Part shown: one piece after another, positions 39,786-49,222 of the stretch
Position numbering within the stretch: position 1 is the stretch's first letter
Layout: each line of letters opens with the position of its first letter
Assembly (NCBI GenBank): GCA_947258695.1
Contig: CAMYJG010000004.1
Span: 1 to 64,000 of the forward strand
Source: an uncultured Ectothiorhodospiraceae bacterium
GTDB lineage: Bacteria; Pseudomonadota; Gammaproteobacteria; UBA6429; Thiohalophilaceae
DNA length: 64,000 nucleotides
Direction: 5' to 3'
Made by a program: the position numbers and the translations under genes
Notes under the pieces: model-generated
What the model was told of the DNA's origin: nothing
What the model saw: only the letters and a program-made list of their open reading frames with translations
Database searches by the model: none

Positions 39786-41066
39786 ATGCGCTTTTCCTCT
39801 CTCCAAGAATGGTTAAACTGGCAAGAAGGTTTGCATCCTTCCACCATAGAGCTAGGCCTTGAGAGAGTCAGCGAGGTTTTTAAGCAGCTACATCCAATAA
39901 AAGCACCATGTCCTGTTATTACTGTTGCCGGTACCAATGGCAAAGGCTCCAGTGTGGCTTTACTGGAGTCAATCTACCAAAGTGCAGGCTATCAAACGGC
40001 TGTTTATAGCTCGCCACATCTATTGCGTTATAACGAGCGTATTCATCTAAATGCTGAAGAAGCCTCCGATAAAGCTATCTGTGAGGCATTTGAACGCATT
40101 GATCAGGCTCGCCTTCAGGGCGGTAATGAAATTTCGTTAACTTATTTTGAATTTGGCACGCTTGCAGCTTTAGATATTTTTTTCCGGGCTAAACCCGATG
40201 TGATCATTCTTGAAGTCGGTCTTGGAGGACGACTCGATGCGGTAAATATATTAGATGCTGATGTTGCTATGATTACTTCAATTGCAATCGATCACACCGA
40301 GTGGTTGGGCAATGATAGGGAAAGCATTGGCAAAGAAAAAGCCGGTATTATGAGAAATAACCGTCCGGTGGTTTTTAGTGGTGCCGATATGCCAAATAGT
40401 ATTGCTGAGCATGCAAAAGAAGTCGGTGCTATTTTATACCGACGAAATTCTGATTTTGAGTGGAACAAGGGGGTGAGTCCTGCCTCATGGATCTGGAAAT
40501 CATGCTCTCAGCAACGAACCGCCTTACCTCAATCAAATTTACGCGGTGATCATCAGCTTGATAATGCAGCAGGCGTATTAATGGTTGTTGAATGCCTGGC
40601 CGATAAATTAAGTGTAAATCAAAAACAGATTAAAACAGGTTTGTTGTCAGTCAGTGTGGCGGGACGTTTTCAATGTCTTATTGGCAACCCTATGCATATC
40701 CTGGATGTCGCGCATAACGAAGCAAGTATTGCTTGCCTGGCTGAGCTACTTAGCCAACAGGTCTGCGGCGGAGACAATGTTGCAGTGCTCGGTATGCTGG
40801 CGGATAAGTCACATCTAGAGGCTTTATCCGCGATGCTACCGCATATAAAAAAGTGGTACATCGCAGACCTGGATGTACCAAGAGGTGAAAAGGCAGCGAA
40901 TTTAGCAGAGGTAATACTGGAGCTGGATAGCAGTGCAAATGTGAGCTGTTTCAAAAGCGTAGAAAAGGCGATTAATGCGGCAGATTCAGAAGCCCGGCAA
41001 GATGATAGAGTTATAGTGTTTGGGTCTTTTTATACTGTAGAATTCGCCATGCAGCTGGGAATATAA
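39786..41066 (+). CDS. folC: Bifunctional folylpolyglutamate/dihydrofolate synthase
   Basis: Adds glutamate to folates and dihydropteroate. The 426-residue Mur-ligase-like protein has the P-loop TVAGTNGKGSSVALLE, the omega-loop SSPHLLRYNERI, and DHTEWLGNDRESIGKEKAGI. GDHQLDNAAG and DVAHNEAS lie in the later domain. Start at 39786 gives the usual short lead (LQEWLNWQEGLHPSTIELGLERV). Confidence 0.95.
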   Translation: MRFSSLQEWLNWQEGLHPSTIELGLERVSEVFKQLHPIKAPCPVITVAGTNGKGSSVALLESIYQSAGYQTAVYSSPHLLRYNERIHLNAEEASDKAICEAFERIDQARLQGGNEISLTYFEFGTLAALDIFFRAKPDVIILEVGLGGRLDAVNILDADVAMITSIAIDHTEWLGNDRESIGKEKAGIMRNNRPVVFSGADMPNSIAEHAKEVGAILYRRNSDFEWNKGVSPASWIWKSCSQQRTALPQSNLRGDHQLDNAAGVLMVVECLADKLSVNQKQIKTGLLSVSVAGRFQCLIGNPMHILDVAHNEASIACLAELLSQQVCGGDNVAVLGMLADKSHLEALSAMLPHIKKWYIADLDVPRGEKAANLAEVILELDSSANVSCFKSVEKAINAADSEARQDDRVIVFGSFYTVEFAMQLGI

Positions 41067-41140
41067 TACGCTCTTGGAAAGGGAGCGTTGAGTCCCATAC
41101 TGCTTAATAATTAATCACTATTTAAGAATCTGGAGAAAAG

Positions 41141-41710
41141 GTGGAACAAGGTCGCTTAAAACAACGCTTAGTCGGTGCAGTCGTATTGATAGCGTTAGCA
41201 GTGATCTTTATTCCGATGTTGCTGAGTGGTGGACGGGAAATGGAAATGCCGGTGTTTGGTAGCAATGTTCCTGACAGAAGTGAAGAAATTACCAATATAA
41301 AGCATATCGATATTGAAGAAATGCAAAAAGTAGAATCACGGCCGACAAAAGCAAAAATCATCCCGGTAGCTCCGGCGTTACCTGAGCCAAAAATTGTAAA
41401 GGAAACAAACAGTCAAGCCATCGTTGAATCAATTACTTCCAAAACAGAAAAAGAAACAAAATCAGCAATAAAGAAAACTGTATGGGCAGTGCAAGTAGGT
41501 AGCTTCAGCAAAAAAAGTAATGCCTTAGGTTTAAAAGAGAAGTTACGCAAGAAAAAGATTCATGCTTTTGTTGAAAGAATAACAAAAGACAATAAAGCTG
41601 TTTACCGGGTTCGGGTTGGGCCGGAAATATCGCGTGATAAAGCAATCGTACTTAAAAAGAAACTGCATAAAGAATTTAATCTTAGTGGTTTAGTGGTAAA
41701 ACATCCTTAA
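41141..41710 (+). CDS. dedD: SPOR-domain cell division protein (DedD-like)
   Basis: A 189-residue inner-membrane protein: a short cytoplasmic start (EQGRLKQRLVGA), one membrane helix (VVLIALAVIFIPMLLSG), a Lys/Glu-rich linker, and a C-terminal SPOR domain (WAVQVGSFSKKSNALGLKEKL ... YRVRVGPE) that binds denuded peptidoglycan at the septum. GTG start preceded by GGAGAAAAG. Its place between folC and cvpA is the standard one for dedD. Confidence 0.88.
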   Translation: MEQGRLKQRLVGAVVLIALAVIFIPMLLSGGREMEMPVFGSNVPDRSEEITNIKHIDIEEMQKVESRPTKAKIIPVAPALPEPKIVKETNSQAIVESITSKTEKETKSAIKKTVWAVQVGSFSKKSNALGLKEKLRKKKIHAFVERITKDNKAVYRVRVGPEISRDKAIVLKKKLHKEFNLSGLVVKHP

Positions 41711-41728
41711 GGTGGAACAGAACTTATA

Positions 41729-42217
41729 ATGGTTGTTGCAGATTTAATAATTCTTAGCATAATTGTTCTCTCAGTTATTGTTAGTTTGATGCGTGGCTTT
41801 GTTAAAGAGGCATTGTCTTTAGCTGGTTGGTTAGTTTCTTTATGGATTGCAATGACCTTTTCATCAGGTATGGCAGAGTTATTTGGCACTTCAATCAAAG
41901 ATCCAACCTTACGCTTGTTAGCGGCATTTATCAGTTTGTTTGTTTTATCGTTAATCGTTGCTGCCATTATTAATTTTTTCGCTACTCAGTTTGTACAAAG
42001 AGCAGGACTTACCGGGGTTGATCGTACTATCGGTGGGGTGTTCGGCTTGTTACGCGGCATATTGTTAGTCACTATTATTGTAATGCTGTTAGGTTTAACA
42101 ACATTACCCAAAGAACCCTGGTGGGATGAATCGTTTTTAATGTTCCGCTTTGAAGTTATTGCAACATGGTTAAAAGATTTATTGCCGGACGATATTGCCC
42201 GGTATTTTAAGTATTAG
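41729..42217 (+). CDS. cvpA: CvpA family membrane protein
   Basis: A 162-residue protein with four predicted membrane helices (VADLIILSIIVLSVIVSLMRGF; LSLAGWLVSLWIAMTF; LAAFISLFVLSLIVAAIINFF; GGVFGLLRGILLVTIIVMLLG). The GFVKEALSLAGW and DRTIGGVFGLLRG motifs identify CvpA, associated with colicin V production and purine repression in E. coli; its molecular role is not settled. It precedes purF as usual. Confidence 0.92.
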   Translation: MVVADLIILSIIVLSVIVSLMRGFVKEALSLAGWLVSLWIAMTFSSGMAELFGTSIKDPTLRLLAAFISLFVLSLIVAAIINFFATQFVQRAGLTGVDRTIGGVFGLLRGILLVTIIVMLLGLTTLPKEPWWDESFLMFRFEVIATWLKDLLPDDIARYFKY

Positions 42218-42257
42218 TTTTTTATTTAAACCGTATTAATACACAGGAAAAAATATT

Positions 42258-43772
42258 ATGTGTGGAATCATTGGTCTTGTTGGTCATACTCCCGTTAATC
42301 AACAACTTTATGATGGTTTAACCGTATTACAGCATCGTGGACAAGACGCAGCAGGTATCGTTACTTGTGAAGGTGACCGCATGTTTCTACGTAAAGATAA
42401 CGGTTTAGTCAAAGACGTGTTTCATACTCGCCATATGATAACCCTGAAAGGTAATATCGGTATTGGTCATGTTCGTTATCCAACCGCAGGCTGTTTTTCT
42501 TCGGCCGAAGCACAACCTTTTTATGTTAATTCACCATATGGTATTGCTTTAGCGCATAATGGAAATTTAACCAATGCGGATGAGTTGAAAAAAGATCTGT
42601 ATATTGAAGATCGTCGTCATATAAACACTAATTCTGACTCTGAAATTCTGCTAAACATCTTTGCTCATGAATTACAAAAAACAGTAAACCCAAAACTGGA
42701 TATTACTGCAGATAATGTTTTTGATGCCATAGAATACGTACATAAGCGTTGTAGAGGTGCCTATGCCGTTGTGGCAATGATTACTGGTCGAGGTATCGTG
42801 GCTTTTCGTGATCCTTATGGTATTCGCCCTGTTGCGTTTGGTAAGCGGCAAACAGATAAGGGTATAGAGCATGTTGTTGCTTCGGAGTCGGTAGCCATTG
42901 ATTCGCTGGGTTTTGAAATGGTCAGAGATATCGAGCCGGGAGAAGCGATCTTTATTAATAACGACGGTGAAATATTTTCTCGTCAGTGTGCAAAAAATCC
43001 AAAATTAAGCCCCTGTATTTTTGAACATGTTTATTTTGCCCGCCCCGATTCAATTATTGATGGTATTTCTGTTTATAAAGCGCGTTTACGTATGGGAGAC
43101 TATTTAGCAAAAACAATTTTAAAACAGTTCCCTGATCATGATATTGATGTAGTGCTGCCTATTCCGGATACCAGTCGTACTTCAGCACTGGAGCTTTCTT
43201 ACACATTAGGTGTGAAATATAGCGAAGGCTTTATTAAGAACCGCTATATAGGCAGAACGTTTATTATGCCCGGACAAAAACAACGGAAAAAATCGGTACG
43301 ACAAAAGCTCAATGCGATTGATTTAGAGTTTAAAGGTAAAAATGTATTGTTGGTTGACGATTCTATTGTTAGGGGAACGACATCACAGCAAATTATCCAG
43401 ATGGCTCGAGATGCAGGTGCGAATAAAGTATATTTTGCATCTGCCGCGCCTGCAGTTCGTTATCCAAATGTATACGGTATTGATATGCCTGCGGCTGATG
43501 AGCTAATTGGGCATGGGCGAGATATCGATGAAATTGCAAAGGAAATAGGCGCCGATAAATTATTTTACCAGGAACTGGATGATTTAATTGAAGCTGTTCG
43601 CAAAAAAGTGCCTAATATTACAGAATTCGATACTTCAGTTTTTGATGGTAAGTATATTACCGGGGATATAGATCAGGGCTACTTACAACATATTGAATCG
43701 TTGAGAAATGATGCCAGCCGAAAAGATAGCGATGCCGATAATGAAGTCATCGAAATTCATAACAATGCTTAG
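42258..43772 (+). CDS. purF: Amidophosphoribosyltransferase
   Basis: First committed step of purine synthesis: PRPP plus glutamine gives phosphoribosylamine. 504 residues; the N-terminal nucleophile cysteine directly follows the start (MCGIIGLVG), the glutamine-site RYPTAG motif is present, and the PRPP loop is [15 protein letters not shown]. No propeptide is present, as in the E. coli type. Confidence 0.96.
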   Translation: MCGIIGLVGHTPVNQQLYDGLTVLQHRGQDAAGIVTCEGDRMFLRKDNGLVKDVFHTRHMITLKGNIGIGHVRYPTAGCFSSAEAQPFYVNSPYGIALAHNGNLTNADELKKDLYIEDRRHINTNSDSEILLNIFAHELQKTVNPKLDITADNVFDAIEYVHKRCRGAYAVVAMITGRGIVAFRDPYGIRPVAFGKRQTDKGIEHVVASESVAIDSLGFEMVRDIEPGEAIFINNDGEIFSRQCAKNPKLSPCIFEHVYFARPDSIIDGISVYKARLRMGDYLAKTILKQFPDHDIDVVLPIPDTSRTSALELSYTLGVKYSEGFIKNRYIGRTFIMPGQKQRKKSVRQKLNAIDLEFKGKNVLLVDDSIVRGTTSQQIIQMARDAGANKVYFASAAPAVRYPNVYGIDMPAADELIGHGRDIDEIAKEIGADKLFYQELDDLIEAVRKKVPNITEFDTSVFDGKYITGDIDQGYLQHIESLRNDASRKDSDADNEVIEIHNNA

Positions 43773-43805
43773 TTTAAGTTATTGTTAGTGAGTAGGGTGG
43801 GTGTA

Positions 43806-43834
43806 TTGACAATGAGTTTATCATCACCTAATCT
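43806..43834 (+). promoter_or_regulatory. Probable sigma-70 promoter for the metZ leader
   Basis: A consensus TTGACA box is followed after 17 bases by TAATCT. Transcription would start near 43842, about 25 bases before the SAM-II aptamer. Confidence 0.55.
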
Positions 43835-43861
43835 CTTAATACCTGGTACGTATACTAACTT

Positions 43862-43917
43862 ATCAGGTGGCGCCGATTTGATATCAGCTTGCGGGCGCAA
43901 TAAAAATACAGCTAAAG
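43862..43917 (+). ncRNA. SAM-II riboswitch upstream of metZ
   Basis: Matches the SAM-II (metA motif) aptamer. P1 is GCGCC (43868-43872) paired with GGCGC (43892-43896). The first loop opens with GATTT and ends with TTGC. The 3' strand is an A/T-rich AATAAAAATA followed by AGCTAAAG, the conserved GCTAAA of the pseudoknot. Found directly ahead of a methionine-synthesis gene and followed within a few bases by an intrinsic terminator, which fits SAM-dependent attenuation. The exact pseudoknot pairing was not verified by covariance search. Confidence 0.75.
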
Positions 43918-43948
43918 TGAAAGCCTGCTTTAGTTGAAGCGGGTTTTT
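43918..43948 (+). terminator. Intrinsic terminator linked to the SAM-II riboswitch
   Basis: CCTGCTT and AAGCGGG form a 7-bp stem with a 6-base loop, then seven Ts. It lies 160 bp before the metZ start, and no gene ends just before it, so it acts in the metZ leader. Confidence 0.85.
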
Positions 43949-43974
43949 TTGTGCCCGAATTAAGCTACTAAAGC

Positions 43975-44061
43975 GGCGCTGACGTCGTTATAAACGTTAT
44001 TCGAAATGCTCATTTACTTTATGTAAACTCCGCTTTCTCATAACATTTATGCCTAGTCAGC
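43975..44061. repeat. Intergenic repeat, family D (metZ leader)
   Basis: Second copy of the family seen at 39611: core CTCATTTACTTTATGTAAAC followed by TCCGCTTT. The outer arms GCTGAC and GTCAGC pair, as do CGTTAT and ATAAC further in. It separates the riboswitch terminator from the metZ start. Confidence 0.6.
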
Positions 44062-44110
44062 CCCACTTTATTAACTTAATTATAATGAATATGTGATTTT
44101 GGAGTTATTG

Positions 44111-45289
44111 ATGTCAGATTATGATGAAACATGGGCACTTGAAACCTTAGCTGTAAGATCAGGGCAAACCCGTACAGCTGAAGGGGAACATAGTGAACCT
44201 ATTTTTCCTACATCAAGTTATGTTTTTCCCAGTGCTGCCGAAGCGGCGGCTCGGTTTAAAGGTGAAAGTCAGGGTAATATTTATTCCCGTTTTACGAATC
44301 CAACAGTGCGCACGTTCGAACAACGTTTAGCGGCATTAGAAGGTGGTGATAGTTGTGTTGCCACGGCGTCCGGGATGTCGGCTATTTTAAGCACTTGTAT
44401 TTCATTATTGAAGTCAGGTGATCATATTGTTTCTTCTCGTTCGATTTTTGGTACTACAGTAGTCCTGTTTAACAAGTATCTTCAGCCTTTTGGTGTGAAT
44501 ACAACTTTTGTCGATTTAACTGATCTGGACGCATGGAAAAAGGCGATTAAACCTGAAACAAAAATACTATTTTTAGAAACACCATCTAACCCGTTAACCG
44601 AAGTCGCGGATTTGAAAGCACTGGCAGATTTAGCGCATGAAAATGACTGTTTATTAGTCGTTGATAATTGTTTATGTACACCCATTTTGCAACAACCATT
44701 AAAGTTTGGCGCCGACATTGTCATCCATTCTGCCACTAAATATATTGATGGCCAGGGGCGAGCAGTGGGTGGTGCAGTAGTGGGCAATAAAGAAATCGTC
44801 GGTGAGATGGTTTTTGGTTTTCTGCGAACAGCAGGTCCGAGTTTAAGTCCCTTTAATGCCTGGATTTTTCTTAAAGGCTTAGAAACACTGTCTCTTAGGA
44901 TGAAGGCACATAGTGCAAATGCATTGGAATTAGCGCAGTACCTGGAACAGCACCCCTCTGTCAATAAAGTATACTACTCAGGGTTGGAGTCGCATCCACA
45001 ATATCAATTAGCCAGTCAACAACAGTTTGCCGGCAGTGGTGTTTTATCATTTGAAGTAAAAGGTGGCAAAGAAGCGGCCTGGAAAGTAATCGATTCAACC
45101 AGTTTATTGTCAATAACCGCGAATTTAGGTGATGCAAAAACAACAATTACTCATCCTGCCACCACAACGCATGGTAGATTAACAGATGAAGAACGCCAGC
45201 AAGCTGGCATTAGTGATGGTCTAATTCGTATATCGGTTGGTCTTGAATCGATAAATGATATTAAAGCAGATATTGAAAAAGGGTTGTAA
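44111..45289 (+). CDS. metZ: O-succinylhomoserine sulfhydrylase
   Basis: PLP enzyme making homocysteine from O-succinylhomoserine and sulfide. 392 residues of the Cys/Met metabolism family: YSRFTNPTVRTFEQRLAALEGG, the substrate-site SGMSAI, and the PLP lysine in HSATKYIDGQGR. The ATG at 44111 is preferred because a TTGGAG site lies upstream, while the earlier GTG would overlap it. The SAM-II riboswitch in its leader supports a methionine-pathway role. purF-metZ is a common pairing. Confidence 0.93.
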   Translation: MSDYDETWALETLAVRSGQTRTAEGEHSEPIFPTSSYVFPSAAEAAARFKGESQGNIYSRFTNPTVRTFEQRLAALEGGDSCVATASGMSAILSTCISLLKSGDHIVSSRSIFGTTVVLFNKYLQPFGVNTTFVDLTDLDAWKKAIKPETKILFLETPSNPLTEVADLKALADLAHENDCLLVVDNCLCTPILQQPLKFGADIVIHSATKYIDGQGRAVGGAVVGNKEIVGEMVFGFLRTAGPSLSPFNAWIFLKGLETLSLRMKAHSANALELAQYLEQHPSVNKVYYSGLESHPQYQLASQQQFAGSGVLSFEVKGGKEAAWKVIDSTSLLSITANLGDAKTTITHPATTTHGRLTDEERQQAGISDGLIRISVGLESINDIKADIEKGL

Positions 45290-45294
45290 GTTTA

Positions 45295-46503
45295 ATGGAT
45301 GAGAATATATTTATTGCCCGACAGCCGATCTATGATAAGAATAATCAGTTAGCCGGTTATGAATTATTATATAGAGCATGTGATACCACGGTTGCTGAAT
45401 TTAGTGATGGAAAACTGGCATCGTCACAAGTTATATTAAATAGTTTTTTAAATATAGGCTTTGACGGACTGGTTGGAAGTAGTCAAGCTTTTATAAATAT
45501 CACCGAAGATTTTATATTGGATGATTCATTAACTCCCATGTTTGAAAAACCGACGGTGCTGGAAGTACTTGAAGATATAAAACCAACAGCAGAAGTAATC
45601 AAAGGTGTTAAACGACTTAAAAAGAACGGTTACAAAATTGCTTTGGATGATTTTCAATATTCGCCGGAGTATGATGAATTACTATTGCTTGCTGATTACG
45701 TGAAGATAGATGTTATTAAGTTAACGCCGAATCAGATAATTAAAGAGTTGGAAAGATTAAAAAAACTCCCTGTTCAACTGGTTGCCGAAAAAGTTGAAAC
45801 CCCGGAAATGTTTGCTTTTTGTAAAGAACATGAGTTTGATTATTTTCAGGGCTTTTATTTTTGCAAACCTCAACTGGTTAATTTAAAAAATATTCCTGCT
45901 AACAAGTTAGTTATTCTTAATTTACTCAAACTCTTGAGTAAACCAGATTATGATTTTAATGAAGTTGAAAAGGCAATTTCTCAGGACGCAGTATTGACCT
46001 ATAAATTATTACGCTATGTCAATAGTGCTGCATTTTCTGGTCGTAAGGAAATTGACTCTATTCGCGAAGCCTTGGCGCTGGTAGGTGGCGACAAAATTAA
46101 AAAGTGGATCACCTTATTCTTAATGGTGAAGCTTACAGAAGGTAAACCTCAGGCATTACTAATAACCGCCTTGGTTAGAGCAAAGATGTGTGAGTTACTG
46201 GAACAAGTCAGTGTTCACAATGACGGTGAAATGTTTACTATAGGCCTGTTCTCATTACTTGATGCAATTATGGATACTCCGCTTGAAGATCTCCTTGATG
46301 ATTTAGCACTATCGACCGAAGTTAAGTTAGCGATACTCGATCATGAAGGTGAGAAGGGTGAGTTACTGGAAAATGTCATTAATTATGAAAAAGGTCAATG
46401 GGTTTATTTAACCAGCCAGGGTGTTGATGCTGAAGCCTATTTTTCCTGTTATATGGAAGCAGTAAAATGGACGGAGTCTACCATCGAGGCATTAGATAAT
46501 TAA
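45295..46503 (+). CDS. EAL-HDOD signalling protein
   Basis: A 402-residue protein with an EAL-like domain (about 5-200) and an HDOD domain (about 205-400). The EAL motif is altered: ARQPIYDKNNQLAGYELLYRA has ELL where active phosphodiesterases have ExLxR, and LDDFQYSPEY replaces the DDFGxG motif. It is therefore likely a c-di-GMP sensor or inactive relative (YuxH/CdgJ-like). HDOD features include ISQDAVLTYKLLRYVNSAAF. Starts 5 bases after metZ, so probably co-transcribed. Confidence 0.88.
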   Translation: MDENIFIARQPIYDKNNQLAGYELLYRACDTTVAEFSDGKLASSQVILNSFLNIGFDGLVGSSQAFINITEDFILDDSLTPMFEKPTVLEVLEDIKPTAEVIKGVKRLKKNGYKIALDDFQYSPEYDELLLLADYVKIDVIKLTPNQIIKELERLKKLPVQLVAEKVETPEMFAFCKEHEFDYFQGFYFCKPQLVNLKNIPANKLVILNLLKLLSKPDYDFNEVEKAISQDAVLTYKLLRYVNSAAFSGRKEIDSIREALALVGGDKIKKWITLFLMVKLTEGKPQALLITALVRAKMCELLEQVSVHNDGEMFTIGLFSLLDAIMDTPLEDLLDDLALSTEVKLAILDHEGEKGELLENVINYEKGQWVYLTSQGVDAEAYFSCYMEAVKWTESTIEALDN

Positions 46504-46524
46504 TCTTTGTGGCTTTGGTTAGAT

Positions 46525-47181
46525 TCAAAAGTCCGCTTCAGATAACACTTCAATAGTTTGATTGGTTACCGGATGTTGTAATGACAGGTAACTTGCATGA
46601 AGTAATAATCTCGTGGCTTTATCTATCACCGGTTTTTCTGCATATAATTCATCTCCCAAAATAGCATGGTTAATCAGTTTCATGTGAAGACGAAGTTGAT
46701 GGGTACGACCAGTAACAGGAGTTAACTCAATCCGACTACTGTTTGTTTTACTATCAAAAGATAAAACGTGGTAGCTTGTAATCGATCTTTTTCCGGTTTC
46801 AAAATCCATTTTTTGCCTGGGCCTGTTAGGCCAGTCAGTAATAATAGGTAAATCAATTTCACCAGATAGAGGATTTACTTCACCGTTAACAATGGCAGTA
46901 TATTTTTTATTCACTTTTCGCTGCTGAAAAAGAATACTTAAGCATCGCTCCATCTCTTTACCTTTTGCCAGTATGATTAAACCTGAGGTTGACATATCCA
47001 GGCGATGGACGATAAGGGCATCGGGAAACTCTTCTTGAGCCCGTGATATTAAGCAGTCTGTTTTATCATCACCACGGCCGGGAACGGATAACAGTCCCGC
47101 AGGTTTATTCACAATTAATAAGTAGTCATCCTGATAGCGGATGTCAAGCGCAGTATGTATGGGAGGCTGGTATCTTGTCAC
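46525..47181 (-). CDS. rluA: RluA-family pseudouridine synthase
   Basis: A 218-residue RNA pseudouridine synthase for 23S rRNA U746 and tRNA U32 in E. coli. The catalytic aspartate is in the HRLDMSTSG motif, with VNKPAGLLSVPGRG before it and LTPVTGRTHQLRLHM after. There is no S4 domain, matching RluA rather than RluC or RluD. Substrate assignment rests on this layout. Confidence 0.88.
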   Translation of the reverse strand: MTRYQPPIHTALDIRYQDDYLLIVNKPAGLLSVPGRGDDKTDCLISRAQEEFPDALIVHRLDMSTSGLIILAKGKEMERCLSILFQQRKVNKKYTAIVNGEVNPLSGEIDLPIITDWPNRPRQKMDFETGKRSITSYHVLSFDSKTNSSRIELTPVTGRTHQLRLHMKLINHAILGDELYAEKPVIDKATRLLLHASYLSLQHPVTNQTIEVLSEADF

Positions 47182-47375
47182 ACCAGTATTATATTAGTTA
47201 TAGGAAGCATTTTAAAGAAAGAGATAATGACTACGATGTTATTACAGAATAATCGATACCAAAATTAACAGGTGTAGAATTATCTAAGTCAGTTATTGAA
47301 ATTAAACTGATATTTTTATTATTATATGGTAGTTAATATTTAAGTCGATAACGAATCAAGTACGAGGCCCGATTT

Positions 47376-47732
47376 TTAATTTAAAATTTGGTAGCCGCGG
47401 TTACGCAGACAATTTTTAACTACGCGTGTACGTTCACGTTTCGTTGCAGCGCCACCGACAACACCACCTTTTAGTGCTCCTAACCCCGCACCAATCTCGG
47501 TACTTCTTCGACCACCGATAATTTCACCCGCTATCGCTCCAACTATAGCTCCACCAACAGCACCTTTCGCGGCTTTGGGATCTACTTGTTCAGATAGTTG
47601 TTTGCATTGGGCTAAATCGGCCTGGTATTGCGCCATATCGACGCCTTGTGGATCGATAATAATTTTTGAATGTCGTGCGCAGCCAGTGATGGCTAGTGAT
47701 AGTAGCAATAGTGAAATAAGAGCTTTTGCCAT
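47376..47732 (-). CDS. Glycine-zipper lipoprotein
   Basis: A 118-residue small envelope protein. A lipoprotein signal ends LAITGC. Two alanine/glycine-rich segments follow (GAVGGAIVGAIAGEIIGG; GAGLGALKGGVVGGAA), the pattern of glycine-zipper proteins that insert into or line membranes. The C-terminus VVKNCLRNRGYQILN is a common tail of such proteins. Function not known. Confidence 0.8.
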   Translation of the reverse strand: MAKALISLLLLSLAITGCARHSKIIIDPQGVDMAQYQADLAQCKQLSEQVDPKAAKGAVGGAIVGAIAGEIIGGRRSTEIGAGLGALKGGVVGGAATKRERTRVVKNCLRNRGYQILN

Positions 47733-47881
47733 AGGTTTTTCACCTTATTATCTATTTGTCTTGAATGTAATTGTGTCTCGTCATACTTAAGTTGTCTAGC
47801 TTGTTTAAGGTATTTATATCAAAATAGTATAGACTATTATATAGGTATAGCGATTCTATCTTTAGAATTTTCATAGTAATA

Positions 47882-48118
47882 ATGGGCCGCATATTGATAA
47901 GAAAAGTTGAAATTATTAAAGAACCGGTCGAATTGTATAAAATACTTAAATTTGAAGGCCTGGTTTCAAGTGGCGGTGAGGCCAAACTTGTCATCGAACA
48001 AGGACGGGTATTGGTTAATCATGTTGTTGAAACTCAAAAGCGCAAAAAAATCGTGCCGGGCGATTTTATTGAGTTTGGAGGACAAAAAATCGCTGTCAAA
48101 CTATCTGCAAAGGAATAA
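47882..48118 (+). CDS. S4-domain RNA-binding protein (YbcJ-like)
   Basis: A 78-residue protein consisting of one S4-type RNA-binding domain: ELYKILKFEGLVSSGGEAKLVIEQGRVLVNHVVETQKRKKIVPGD. This matches the YbcJ/YaaA small S4 family. No fused catalytic domain. RNA target unknown. Confidence 0.85.
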   Translation: MGRILIRKVEIIKEPVELYKILKFEGLVSSGGEAKLVIEQGRVLVNHVVETQKRKKIVPGDFIEFGGQKIAVKLSAKE

Positions 48119-48193
48119 TGAGCGGATTGAACCATTTGTTTATCAAACTGTCATTATTATCACTATGGATTTTGACAATTTCGAGAGTGAACA

Positions 48194-48787
48194 ATGAATA
48201 AATATAAATGGGTGCTACTTTTATTTGCAGGTATATTTTCTTATATGCCAAATGCTTCCGCAGATAAGGCCATATTTGCCGGTGGCTGTTTTTGGTGTAT
48301 GGAGGCAGATTTTGAAAAACTAAAGGGTGTCTCTACTGTTATTTCCGGATTTACAGGTGGTACAGCAAAAAATCCAACTTATCGAGGTGACCATAGTGGG
48401 CATTATGAAGCCGTTGAGGTAACTTATGATCCACAAATAGTCAGTTATAAACAACTGCTTGATCACTACTGGGTGAATATTGATCCCTTTGATGCAAGGG
48501 GACAGTTTTGTGATAAAGGTTTCGAGTATTTAAGTGCTATTTTTGTCAGCAACAATCAACAGAGAAAACTGGCAGAAGCATCCAGAAAAAAAGTGGTCGA
48601 GCAATTTCCACAGCAAAAAGTGGTTACGCCTATTTTAAATACTGCAACATTTTATCCGATAAAAGGTGATGAAAGTTACCATCAGGACTATTATAAGAAT
48701 AATTCGGTACGTTATAACTATTACCGTTGGCGTTGTGGTCGAGATCAGCGTTTAAAAGAAATTTGGGGCGATAAAACAACTCATTGA
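48194..48787 (+). CDS. msrA: Peptide-methionine (S)-S-oxide reductase, exported
   Basis: Reduces methionine-S-sulfoxide in proteins. 197 residues: the signal peptide (WVLLLFAGIFSYMPNASA) directs it to the periplasm, unlike the usual cytoplasmic enzyme. The catalytic cysteine is in GGCFWCMEADFE, and GFTGG, GDHSGHYEAVEV and HQDYY are conserved. The resolving cysteine is probably the one in RWRCGRDQR near the C-terminus. Confidence 0.92.
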   Translation: MNKYKWVLLLFAGIFSYMPNASADKAIFAGGCFWCMEADFEKLKGVSTVISGFTGGTAKNPTYRGDHSGHYEAVEVTYDPQIVSYKQLLDHYWVNIDPFDARGQFCDKGFEYLSAIFVSNNQQRKLAEASRKKVVEQFPQQKVVTPILNTATFYPIKGDESYHQDYYKNNSVRYNYYRWRCGRDQRLKEIWGDKTTH

Positions 48788-48802
48788 AAACAGGTGTGTC
48801 TG

Positions 48803-49222
48803 ATGCAAGAAGAAAAGTTTACTGGCAGCTGTTTATGTGGCGAAGTTAGTTATGAGTTTGTTGGCCCAGTTAAAGTTTTTCAATATTGTCATTGTAGCCG
48901 TTGTCAAAAAATTACTGGTTCAGCTCACGCATCCAATATTATTATTAACCCTTCACATTTTGATTGGGTTAGGGGTGAAAATAATGTTGCTCGGTATGAA
49001 CTTGCAGAAGCAAAACACTTCGCCAGTTCTTTTTGCAAAACATGTGGCTCATCATTACCCTGGCTGACACAAAGTGGTAAAGCTTATATTATTCCCGCGG
49101 GCTCTCTTGATGACGACCCTAACGTTAAACCACAACATAATATCTATTACGCCGATAAGGCACCGTGGTATGTGAATTCCGATGATTTAATTAAATACGA
49201 TGAGTTACCCATTAAAAAATAG
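48803..49222 (+). CDS. GFA family (CENP-V/GFA domain) protein
   Basis: A 139-residue zinc-binding domain protein. Metal ligands: SCLCGEVSYE, CHCSRCQK and CKTCGSSLPW, all present. The family is named for glutathione-dependent formaldehyde-activating enzyme, but most members have unknown substrates. The ATG at 48803 is preferred over a GTG nine bases earlier; both follow CAGG. The downstream sugar dehydrogenase start overlaps its end by 23 bases. Confidence 0.82.
   Translation: MQEEKFTGSCLCGEVSYEFVGPVKVFQYCHCSRCQKITGSAHASNIIINPSHFDWVRGENNVARYELAEAKHFASSFCKTCGSSLPWLTQSGKAYIIPAGSLDDDPNVKPQHNIYYADKAPWYVNSDDLIKYDELPIKK

Noticed and set aside
43975-44061. Part of the SAM-II riboswitch expression platform
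   Set aside because: The same element occurs after accD without a riboswitch, so it is a dispersed repeat.
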